A stretch of DNA of 5,531 bases from CAZYMF01 sp964648215 (GTDB lineage: Bacteria; Desulfobacterota; Binatia; HRBIN30; JACQVA1), in NCBI GenBank assembly GCA_964648215.1, contig CAZYMF010000284.1, forward strand, positions 1-5,531, in the 5' to 3' direction. The notes below the pieces were generated by a model. It was not told the DNA's origin. It saw nothing but the letters and a program-made list of their open reading frames with translations, and searched no databases. Position 1 is the first letter of the stretch, and each line of letters opens with the position of its first letter. The position numbers and the translations under genes were made by a program. Shown one piece after another: positions 1-5,530 of the stretch.

Positions 1-51
1 GGTTGAGGGGCCGAGTCTGTCAGTGCGCCATGGCCAGCGCAAGACGGGCGC

Positions 52-1251
52 TCAGCCGAGCAGGGTTCGGGCGATGGTCTGTAGCTGGATCTCGTTGGTG
101 CCGCCGCCGATCTCGAACATCTTGGCGTCGCGCATCAGCTTCTCCAACGGCAGCTCGGCCATGTAGCCGGCGCCGCCGTGGATCTGGATCGCGTCGAGGG
201 ACACGCGCACCGCCTCCTCGGCGCAGTAGAGCTTGGCCAGCGAGGCGATCCGCGCGTCGAGCTTGCCGTGGCGTTGCGCCCAGGCGAGCTTGAGGACCAG
301 GTTGCGGGCATTCTCCAGGGACAGCTCCATGCGCGCCAGCTTGAAGGCGATCGCCTGGAACTCGGCGATCGGGCGGCCGAACTGCTCTCGTGTCTTGGCG
401 TAGCGTACCGACTCCTCGACGCAGCGCTCGATGATCCCCAGGCACATCGCCGGCATGACCGAACGCTCGAGGTTGAGCGTATCAAGGGCCGCGCCGCCGC
501 GCGCCGCTCCCTTGCTCTCCAGGCTGCCGAGCAGATTGTCGCGCGGGACGCGGCACTCCTGCAGGAAGATCTCGCCCGTGGGCGAGTCGTGCATGCCCAT
601 CTTGCGCAGCGGCGGGCCCGTCTCCAGGCCGGGCGTGCCGCGCTCGACGACCACGGCGCGGATCAGCCGGCCGCCGTCGCCGGTGGCCACGCGGGTGTAG
701 ACGACGAAGACGTCGGCGAACGGGGCGTTGCTGATGAAGGTCTTCTGGCCGTCGAGGACGATCTCGTCGCCGTCGACCCTGGCGGTGGTGCGCATGCTTC
801 CGAACGCGTCGCTGCCGGCGCCGGGCTCGGTGAGCGCCCAGGCGCCGATCTTCTCGAAGCGAAGCACCGGCAGGGCGTGTCGCTCGATGATCGCCGCGGA
901 GCCGCGCGTCAGGATCGCCATGCCGCAGCCCAGGGTGGCGAGCAGCACCATGCCGAACCCGGGCGAGACGCGCGAGATCTCCTTCAGCAGGATGCTGCTG
1001 AGAAGCGGATCGCCGCCGAGCCCCCCGCCATCGCCGCCGTCGACGGCGCCGCTGCTCGCCTTGGCGAGCCGGCGCTCGGCCATGGCGACGAGCATGGCCG
1101 CGATGCCGAGCTCGTCGCCGAGCCGGCGCAGCAAGTCGTAGGGCAAGGCCTGGCCCGCTTCGAGCGCCGGCACCGCAGGGGCGAGCTTCTCTTCGCACCA
1201 CGCGCGCACCGCCTGCTGCCACATGCCTTGGGTTTCGTCGAGCTCGAACAC
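52..1251 (-). CDS. Acyl-CoA dehydrogenase, isovaleryl/long-chain type active site
   Basis: This 399-residue flavoenzyme should oxidise an acyl-CoA to the trans-2-enoyl-CoA in the cytoplasm, passing electrons to electron-transfer flavoprotein. The first family signature is at residues 139-151 (ALTEPGAGSDAFG) and the second at 356-375 (QIHGGAGY through RD). The FAD-contacting TREQFG segment is at 287-292. At the usual C-terminal catalytic position (YEGT in medium-chain enzymes) it has IGGGT at 381-385, with Gly383 in place of Glu. Residues 260-263 read NLER, so Glu262 matches the helix-borne catalytic Glu of isovaleryl-CoA and long-chain dehydrogenases. Residues 66-80 are a Gly/Ser/Asp-rich loop. 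The start is GTG: an in-frame TAG lies four codons upstream and AGGAAGG sits just before it. The gene is divergent from the exported-protein gene. The family assignment is firm; the substrate (branched or long chain) is inferred. Confidence 0.95.
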   Translation of the reverse strand: MFELDETQGMWQQAVRAWCEEKLAPAVPALEAGQALPYDLLRRLGDELGIAAMLVAMAERRLAKASSGAVDGGDGGGLGGDPLLSSILLKEISRVSPGFGMVLLATLGCGMAILTRGSAAIIERHALPVLRFEKIGAWALTEPGAGSDAFGSMRTTARVDGDEIVLDGQKTFISNAPFADVFVVYTRVATGDGGRLIRAVVVERGTPGLETGPPLRKMGMHDSPTGEIFLQECRVPRDNLLGSLESKGAARGGAALDTLNLERSVMPAMCLGIIERCVEESVRYAKTREQFGRPIAEFQAIAFKLARMELSLENARNLVLKLAWAQRHGKLDARIASLAKLYCAEEAVRVSLDAIQIHGGAGYMAELPLEKLMRDAKMFEIGGGTNEIQLQTIARTLLG

Positions 1252-1255
1252 GCAC

Positions 1256-1262
1256 CCTTCCT
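1256..1262 (-). promoter_or_regulatory. Ribosome binding site fixing the GTG start
   Basis: On the minus strand AGGAAGG ends four bases before the GTG at 1249-1251. An in-frame TAG at 1261-1263 overlaps it and rules out any longer reading frame, so GTG is the start despite being non-ATG. Confidence 0.75.
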
Positions 1263-1280
1263 AGTGCGAGCGCCGTGGTC

Positions 1281-1347
1281 ATGGCAACTGGCTTGTCCGT
1301 TCGCCGGGTGGACGCTTCTCGCAGAGCGTCCAATTTCCGGTTGCCAT
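1281..1347. repeat. Nested inverted repeats in the divergent intergenic region
   Basis: The outer arms ATGGCAACTGG (1281-1291) and CCGGTTGCCAT (1337-1347) are complementary with one mismatch in 11. Inside them a perfect 8-bp inverted repeat, TGGACGCT (1309-1316) and AGCGTCCA (1325-1332), encloses an 8-base loop. The outer spacing is asymmetric, 17 bases on the left against 4 on the right. No U-tract follows either side of the inner stem, so it is not a canonical terminator. It could be operator sites for a divergent regulator, an RNA structure in the leader of the plus-strand gene, or a small palindromic (REP-like) repeat. I cannot choose between these from one copy, and no clear target-site duplication flanks it. 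Confidence 0.5.
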
Positions 1348-1358
1348 ACGGCCCCGGG

Positions 1359-1383
1359 TTTGGAATGGTGTCGTCGTTCCAAA
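1359..1383. repeat. Inverted repeat TTTGGAA/TTCCAAA upstream of exported-protein gene
   Basis: A perfect 7-bp inverted repeat, TTTGGAA (1359-1365) and TTCCAAA (1377-1383), is separated by 11 bases. The half-site centres are 18 bp apart, and the pair ends 54 bases before the ATG at 1438. It abuts the only AT-rich patch of the intergenic region (AAAATTAGAA, 1381-1390), where a promoter would be most plausible. The arrangement would suit a dimeric repressor or activator site. No good -35/-10 pair could be assigned. Confidence 0.3.
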
Positions 1384-1426
1384 ATTAGAAGTGCGGTGTG
1401 CGCGGGACCGTGTAGCACCCACTGGT

Positions 1427-1433
1427 AGGAGGG
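1427..1433 (+). promoter_or_regulatory. Strong ribosome binding site of the exported-protein gene
   Basis: AGGAGGG lies four bases before the ATG at 1438. It is a near-perfect match to the anti-Shine-Dalgarno sequence and supports that start, which also gives a complete signal peptide. Confidence 0.85.
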
Positions 1434-1437
1434 CATC

Positions 1438-1512
1438 ATGAAGCTTCGTGCCCAGCTCGGCGTCGTCTGCGTGTTGACGGGGGTTGTGATGTTGCCGGGG
1501 CGCGTGTCCGCG
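1438..1512 (+). other. Sec signal peptide
   Basis: Residues 1-25 of the exported protein show a basic n-region (Lys2, Arg4), a hydrophobic stretch from about residue 7 to 19, Pro-Gly at 20-21 as a helix breaker, and Val-Ser-Ala at 23-25 before the predicted cut. Cys11 lies within the hydrophobic core and is not in a lipobox context, so a lipoprotein signal is unlikely. Confidence 0.85.
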
Positions 1513-4050
1513 CAGTCGTTCGGCGATCTGGCCAGAGCCGATCTGCGTGCGGCGGTTCTGGCGTCGGCGAGGCATCAACCTCTGGCTGCCACGCTACCCC
1601 GCCCGCGTGCCTCGAAGGTGAGCCGGCTGCGCAACCGCGCGGGAGAAGGGCCGCTGCCGCCGCTGAGCTTCGCCTCCGTGCTGTGCTCCGGCAACTTTCC
1701 CTCCGACGCCTGCGTGATCGAGGTGGGACCCGGCTCGTTGCTGTTCGCGCGCCGCGACGACGTCGCGGTGACGGCGGACGGCAACGGGATCGAGATCACG
1801 CACGAGGCCATTCTGCCCACGCTCGTCGGCGACATCGTCCTGTCCGAAGCCCACCTGATCCTGGAACGCGGCCCCAGCCCCTACGGCGGCGTGATCGGCG
1901 GCTTCCAGACGATTCGGGGTGAGTCCCGGCTTCCCTTCCCCGGCGTCGGCCTGATCGAGCAGATCGGCGGCGAGATGGAGACCCAGCCGATGGCGCAGCT
2001 CGGCCTCGATCTCGGGCGCAATCTGCGCCAGGAGGACGTCAACGATCCCTGCTTCGCCGCCGGCGAGTGTCTGTGCACGGATTTCTGCATCGACGCACCC
2101 TTCCCGCACGGCGACAGCCTCTACTGGTTCTTTCAGGTCACTGCGGGCTACGCGGCCAAGCTCGGCCCGTTTACCCTCTCCAGCCCGAGCGCCGGCGGCC
2201 TGATGGTGTTCGATCCGCTCGACCCGTTCTTCTACCTGTCGGGAGAGCTCGACGGCTTCGAGAAGAAGTCGAAGGATCCGAACGGCGAGCCGCAGGACAT
2301 TTCCGGCAGCTTCGGCGTCGGCTTCTCGTGGAATGGGGAGATTCCGTTCGCGCCGGCGAGCACCTACGGCATCGAGGGCAACATCCCGCCGTTCACCGGC
2401 AACTTCATCATCCGCGGGTCCGGGCCGCTGCCGCCGCTGCCGCTGTCGTTCAGCGGCGAGCGCGTCTTCGCCCTCGATCCGGAGCACGACGGCGACAGCC
2501 CCTTCACTCCGCTGAGCTTCGCCCTCAGCCCCGACCTCGGCTACGCCGGCAACGGCACCCTCGACGTGTCGATTCCCTTTCTCAAGGTGCTGTCTTTCGG
2601 CTTCGAGCTCGGCACGGCGACGGTGGGCGTGAACATCTCGTCCCAGGGCAGTCAGGCCTACTTCAGCGGCACCCTCGATCCCGAGAACCCTCTCGGTTTC
2701 CTGCCCAGCAACATGATGATCCCGATGCCGGTGACCGGCAATCTCGAGGTCGCCGGCCTGGTCACCACCGAGCCGGGGAACTGGTTTGTCGAGGCGCAGG
2801 GCGGGTTCGGCATCGACACCAGCGTCCTCGCCCAGTTGGTCGGCCAGCAGCTCAACTTCGTGCAGTCCAACGATGGGCACCTGCTCGTCGACAAGGACGG
2901 TTTTCTGTTGCAGGGCACCACCGACACGCAGCTCTTTGACGGGGCGATGCAGGAGAGAACCGCGGCCGTCGAGGCGTTCGTCGCCGCCAACGGGGTGGAC
3001 TCGCACCTGAAGCTGAGCACGGCGCTGCTGGTCTCCGGCCAGGAGCTCGAGGGCGGCGCGATCACCGTCAGCCCGACGGGGATCGCCGTCAGCGGACAGT
3101 TGATGGTCGGCAGCACCGCCTTCGCCATGACCGGCGACTTCACGCCGTCGGGGCCGATCCTGCACGGGTCGGTCGTCGTGCCGATTCACTACAGCCGCGA
3201 GGACACGCAGAAGAAGCTGCAGCTGATCGCCTCGATCGCCACCCAACAGGACGTCGTGGATCTGGCCACGACCGATCTCGCCAATGCGCAGAGCGATCTC
3301 GCCAAAGCCCAGAAGACCTTCGACGACGCGCAGGCGGCGGTGACCGCGGCGCAGAACGAGGTCGACTCGTGGCAGGCCCAGATCGATCAGAACGAGGCCA
3401 ATCAGGCCAGCCTGCAGAGCCAGCTCACCACGCAGCAGAACCGCGTCTGCTCGGCGAGCTACAGCGGTTGCGGCTCGTGCAGCTGCAGCTCGCAATGCAA
3501 CTGCGGCAAGTTCGACGTCGCCTGCAAGACGAAGTGCGGCATCTGCGAGGCCGGCCTGCCGGCGTGCAACCTTGCCCGCGACGCCTGCGCCGAGGCGAAC
3601 CGCGTGGCCTGTGTCGCCGACCGGGCGGCGAAGATTACCTCGCTGCAGACGCAGATCGCGGCGTTGCAGGTGGCACACGGAACCCTGGTGGCGAGCAAGA
3701 CGACGGCGGCCACGGTGCTCAATGCCGCACAGGGGACGCTGGCGGTGGTGCGGGGGCCGTTCGACGTGGCCAAAGCGGCCGTCGACGCGGCGCAGACCGG
3801 CTACGACGACGCCGTCCAAGGTCTCATGCTGCTGCAGCAGCAGCTCGACAACCTGCCCGACATCGAGGGCGACGTCATGGCCACGGTGACCATCACCATC
3901 GACGGCCAGGACGTCAGCGGCACCGTCGACGCCACTTTCGACGGGATGCCCATCGCCGACGGCCGGGTCGATCTCAGCGGGACCCCGCGCCAGGCGTGCA
4001 TCACGGCGCCGATCCCGGATGCGCCGCAGGAGTTCTGCACGACGTTGTAA
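1438..4050 (+). CDS. Exported beta-rich protein with Cys-tipped coiled-coil hairpin, unknown function
   Basis: I do not recognise this 870-residue protein. Residues 1-25 form a Sec signal peptide: MKLR, a hydrophobic core, then VSA before Gln26 as a signal peptidase I site. Residues 40-80 are Pro/Arg-rich. Residues about 80-580 are Gly-rich and look like repeated beta strands, with phrases such as GFLLQG and GIAVSG. Residues 587-670 and 726-806 are Ala/Gln/Leu-rich helical heptad-like arms of near-equal length (84 and 81 residues). They flank a tip (671-725) with 12 Cys, including CGSC and CGIC. Beta-like sequence resumes at 812-850. The mature protein has 20 Cys (83, 92, 205, 211, 213, 217, the 12 in the tip, 854, 867), an even number that suits disulfides in the periplasm or outside. 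There is no lipobox, C-terminal anchor or terminal aromatic residue of an outer-membrane barrel. It is the only gene on its strand before a 325-bp gap. Confidence 0.9.
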   Translation: MKLRAQLGVVCVLTGVVMLPGRVSAQSFGDLARADLRAAVLASARHQPLAATLPRPRASKVSRLRNRAGEGPLPPLSFASVLCSGNFPSDACVIEVGPGSLLFARRDDVAVTADGNGIEITHEAILPTLVGDIVLSEAHLILERGPSPYGGVIGGFQTIRGESRLPFPGVGLIEQIGGEMETQPMAQLGLDLGRNLRQEDVNDPCFAAGECLCTDFCIDAPFPHGDSLYWFFQVTAGYAAKLGPFTLSSPSAGGLMVFDPLDPFFYLSGELDGFEKKSKDPNGEPQDISGSFGVGFSWNGEIPFAPASTYGIEGNIPPFTGNFIIRGSGPLPPLPLSFSGERVFALDPEHDGDSPFTPLSFALSPDLGYAGNGTLDVSIPFLKVLSFGFELGTATVGVNISSQGSQAYFSGTLDPENPLGFLPSNMMIPMPVTGNLEVAGLVTTEPGNWFVEAQGGFGIDTSVLAQLVGQQLNFVQSNDGHLLVDKDGFLLQGTTDTQLFDGAMQERTAAVEAFVAANGVDSHLKLSTALLVSGQELEGGAITVSPTGIAVSGQLMVGSTAFAMTGDFTPSGPILHGSVVVPIHYSREDTQKKLQLIASIATQQDVVDLATTDLANAQSDLAKAQKTFDDAQAAVTAAQNEVDSWQAQIDQNEANQASLQSQLTTQQNRVCSASYSGCGSCSCSSQCNCGKFDVACKTKCGICEAGLPACNLARDACAEANRVACVADRAAKITSLQTQIAALQVAHGTLVASKTTAATVLNAAQGTLAVVRGPFDVAKAAVDAAQTGYDDAVQGLMLLQQQLDNLPDIEGDVMATVTITIDGQDVSGTVDATFDGMPIADGRVDLSGTPRQACITAPIPDAPQEFCTTL
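3196..3855 (+). other. Coiled-coil hairpin with 12-cysteine tip (region of exported protein)
   Basis: Arm one (residues 587-670) contains repeats such as DLANAQSDLAKAQ with Leu/Ala at heptad-like spacing. Arm two (726-806) has similar spacing (ITSLQTQIAALQ, then Ala-rich segments, ending MLLQQQLDNL). The arms flank residues 671-725, which hold Cys671, 678, 681, 683, 687, 689, 696, 700, 703, 710, 717 and 725. Near-equal arm lengths suggest an antiparallel hairpin inserted in a beta-rich domain. The helical arms resemble those of HlyD-type membrane fusion proteins in composition, but no lipoyl halves or Arg-Leu-Ser tip motif is seen. The tip is also far more Cys-rich than the single CXXC of a Rad50 zinc hook. 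Both analogies are structural only. Confidence 0.65.
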
Positions 4051-4053
4051 GTG

Positions 4054-4203
4054 TCAACGCAGGAAGTCGAGCGCCGCCTCCTTGGAGCGGTGGTCACCGA
4101 CGGTGGTGAGGTGGTCGCGGCCGGGAATGGCTATCAGGCGGGCGCCCGGGACGAGGTCGGCGAGCGCCTCCGGCTCCGCGGCCAGATCGCCCCACGCCGG
4201 CAC
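4054..4203 (-). pseudogene. C-terminal remnant of an alpha/beta-hydrolase fold gene
   Basis: On the minus strand, codons from 4203 down to a TGA at 4054-4056 read VPAWGDLAAEPEALADLVPG, then ARLIAIPGRDHLTTVGDHRS and KEAALDFLR. This closely matches the end of alpha/beta-hydrolases, which typically read PEALA..IPGARL..IPGRDHL..V.D..F...V..FL. The His in GRDHL (4111-4113) corresponds to the catalytic His. The nucleophile elbow and everything before the acid region are missing: about 50 codons remain of the usual 250 or more. Upstream, the same frame loses both resemblance and high G/C at third positions near 4200 and meets a TGA at 4279-4281. A GTG at 4201-4203 could start a 49-residue peptide, but no well-spaced Shine-Dalgarno is seen. 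The stop lies 3 bp from that of the exported-protein gene, tail to tail. Confidence 0.7.
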
Positions 4204-4269
4204 TGACGGAGCAGTGCCCTCCAAGTCGCAACGGTTGGCCCATCCGACCCGTCGAATGAGTCGCCAGTC

Positions 4270-4286
4270 GTCAATGACTCAGTGAC
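4270..4286. promoter_or_regulatory. Candidate operator palindrome upstream of second dehydrogenase
   Basis: GTCAATGACTCAGTGAC is an imperfect palindrome centred on C4278, with one mismatched pair between its 8-bp arms. It lies 89 bases before the ATG at 4376. The size and symmetry would suit a TetR- or GntR-type regulator of the kind that often controls acyl-CoA genes, but no regulator gene is in the window, so this is inference. Confidence 0.3.
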
Positions 4287-4300
4287 CCGATCGTCAATTC

Positions 4301-4316
4301 CGCCAGCCGGTTGGCG
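4301..4316. promoter_or_regulatory. Second candidate operator palindrome
   Basis: CGCCAGCCGGTTGGCG is a 16-bp palindrome with a single mismatched pair (G4306/T4311). Its centre lies about 30 bp, or three helical turns, from that of the palindrome at 4270-4286. Its right arm overlaps the weak TTGGCG -35-like hexamer. It is GC-rich, so chance occurrence is a real possibility. Confidence 0.25.
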
Positions 4317-4360
4317 CTGCCCCTGGATTTGTGTACAGCTCTGGGGACGGAACTTCCCGC

Positions 4361-4366
4361 GGAGGA
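4361..4366 (+). promoter_or_regulatory. Ribosome binding site choosing the ATG at 4376
   Basis: GGAGGA is followed by nine bases and then ATG at 4376. An in-frame GTG at 4331 would add 15 residues (MYSSGDGTSRGGRTK) that are unlike the family N-terminus, so the ATG is preferred. Confidence 0.8.
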
Positions 4367-4375
4367 CGCACGAAG

Positions 4376-5530
4376 ATGGATTTCTCACTTGCGGACGACG
4401 ACCTGGCCCTACAGCAGTCGGTGCGCGATTTCATCGAGGAGCAGGCGAACACGTGCTGGAAGGAGATCGACAAGACCGACGAGCTGCCGCCGGCCCTCCT
4501 CCAGGCGGCGGGGGAACTCGGCCTCTTCGGGCTCAGCATTCCGCCGGAGTACGGTGGCCTCGGTCTCAACGTGGTGCAGAAGACCCTCGTGCACGAGATG
4601 CTCGGGCGCGGACCGTGGGGTCTGGCCAGCTATATTTCCGTCCACACCGGTCTCGGCTGCGTCGGCATCATTCGCTTCGCCAGCGAGGAGCAGAAGCAAA
4701 GGTACCTGCCGAAGATGGCCACCGGCGAATGGCTCGGCTCGTTCGCCCTCACCGAGCCGAACGCCGGCTCGGACGCCGGCGCGCTGCAGACCCGCGCCGA
4801 GCGCAAGGGCGACAGCTGGATCCTCAACGGTTACAAGACTTTCATCACCAACGCGCCACACTCACACCACTTCTTCACTTTCGCCCGCACCGACAAAGGA
4901 ATCACCGCTTTCCTCGTCGACGCCGACAGCCCTGGCGTGCAGATCGGCCAGGTCTTCGACACCCTCGGCCACCAGGGCTCGCGTATCTCGGAGATCGTCT
5001 TCGACGAGGCGCGCATCCCGGCCGAGGCTCTCGTGGGCAAAGAGGGCGAGGGTTTCGAGTACGCCCAGCGCTGTCTCTCCGAGGGACGCACGACGCTGGC
5101 CAGCCGCTGCGTCGGTGCCGGGCAGAAGGCGATGGAGCTGGCGCTGGAGTACGCCGAGCAGCGCAAGACATTTGGCAAGCCGCTGGCCGAGCATCAAACG
5201 ATTGCGTTCCGTCTGGCGCAGATGAGCGCGCGCACCGAGGCCTCGCGCCTGCTGGTCTACCGCAGCGCCTGGATGTTGGATCGCGGCCAGCCCGCCATTC
5301 GCGAGTCCTCGACGGCCAAGCTGGTGGCGGCCGAGAATCTCTGGCAGACGGTCGACGACGCGGTGCAGATCCACGGCGGCAACGGCTACATCCGCGGCGA
5401 GTACATGATCGAACGCATCTTCCGCGACGCTCGCGTCGTGCGCGTCTACGACGGCTCCAGCGAGGTGCAGCAGATCGTCATCGCCGGCCGCCTGCGCAAG
5501 GGCGACGTGGAGACGGGCTGGAAGTCGTAG
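4376..5530 (+). CDS. Acyl-CoA dehydrogenase with Asp at the catalytic-base position
   Basis: This 384-residue FAD enzyme, of normal family length, should desaturate an acyl-CoA at the alpha-beta bond and reduce electron-transfer flavoprotein. The N-terminal helical domain (about 1-120) includes PPEYGGLGL at 56-64. The first signature is at 124-136 (ALTEPNAGSDAGA) and QRKTFGKPL is at 262-270. The second signature begins QIHGGNGY at 331-338 but has one extra residue (RGEYMIER) relative to the usual pattern. The catalytic segment reads VYDGSSEVQ at 357-365, so Asp359 stands where medium-chain enzymes have Glu. The alternative helix site is Gly237 (SEGR), with no Glu there. Asp at this position is, from memory, typical of ACAD10/11-like and some bacterial FadE proteins, so activity is likely but the substrate is unknown. 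Possible operators lie upstream. The stop is one base from the window edge. Confidence 0.95.
   Translation: MDFSLADDDLALQQSVRDFIEEQANTCWKEIDKTDELPPALLQAAGELGLFGLSIPPEYGGLGLNVVQKTLVHEMLGRGPWGLASYISVHTGLGCVGIIRFASEEQKQRYLPKMATGEWLGSFALTEPNAGSDAGALQTRAERKGDSWILNGYKTFITNAPHSHHFFTFARTDKGITAFLVDADSPGVQIGQVFDTLGHQGSRISEIVFDEARIPAEALVGKEGEGFEYAQRCLSEGRTTLASRCVGAGQKAMELALEYAEQRKTFGKPLAEHQTIAFRLAQMSARTEASRLLVYRSAWMLDRGQPAIRESSTAKLVAAENLWQTVDDAVQIHGGNGYIRGEYMIERIFRDARVVRVYDGSSEVQQIVIAGRLRKGDVETGWKS

Larger units (their letters stand above)
4204..4375. other. Non-coding stretch between hydrolase remnant and second dehydrogenase
   Basis: With the remnant, this makes up the 325-bp interval between the two plus-strand genes. 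It is noticeably less GC-rich than its surroundings and has no reading frame with gene-like codon use. It holds two palindromes (4270-4286, 4301-4316), a direct repeat TCGTCAAT at 4268-4275 and 4291-4298, and the leader of the downstream gene. A weak promoter-like pair, TTGGCG (4311-4316) and TACAGC (4334-4339) with 17-bp spacing, matches the sigma-70 consensus at only 4/6 and 3/6, so it is noted rather than called. No convincing terminator for the exported-protein gene was found. Confidence 0.5.

Noticed and set aside
36..52. AGCGC/GCGCT stem with a 7-base loop next to the stop of the first dehydrogenase
   Set aside because: A five-base stem with no U-tract is too weak for a terminator and expected by chance at this GC content.
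1264..1287. TTGCCA on the minus strand as a -35 box for the first dehydrogenase
   Set aside because: The hexamer 17 bp downstream (CTAGGA) does not resemble a -10 box and would overlap the ribosome binding site.
178..1428. Long plus-strand open frame (416 codons) opposite the first dehydrogenase
   Set aside because: It mirrors a well-supported dehydrogenase gene, has an Ala/Arg/Asp-rich composition typical of antisense frames in GC-rich DNA, and shows no motif.
3448..3612. Rad50-type zinc hook
   Set aside because: A zinc hook has one CXXC between very long arms in a cytoplasmic ATPase. Here there are 12 Cys, the protein is exported, and no Walker motifs are present.
1594..3819. 741-codon minus-strand open frame opposite the exported-protein gene
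   Set aside because: Its length comes from the high GC content. The translation is Arg/Ala/Gly/Val-rich with no domain, while the plus strand has a strong ribosome binding site, signal peptide and ordered architecture.
4054..4203. Functional small hydrolase gene starting at GTG 4203
   Set aside because: It would lack the nucleophile elbow and most of the fold, and no well-spaced ribosome binding site is seen, so a remnant is more likely.
4331..4375. GTG at 4331 as the start of the second dehydrogenase
   Set aside because: The extra 15 residues do not resemble the family, and GGAGGA at 4361-4366 is ideally placed for the ATG at 4376.
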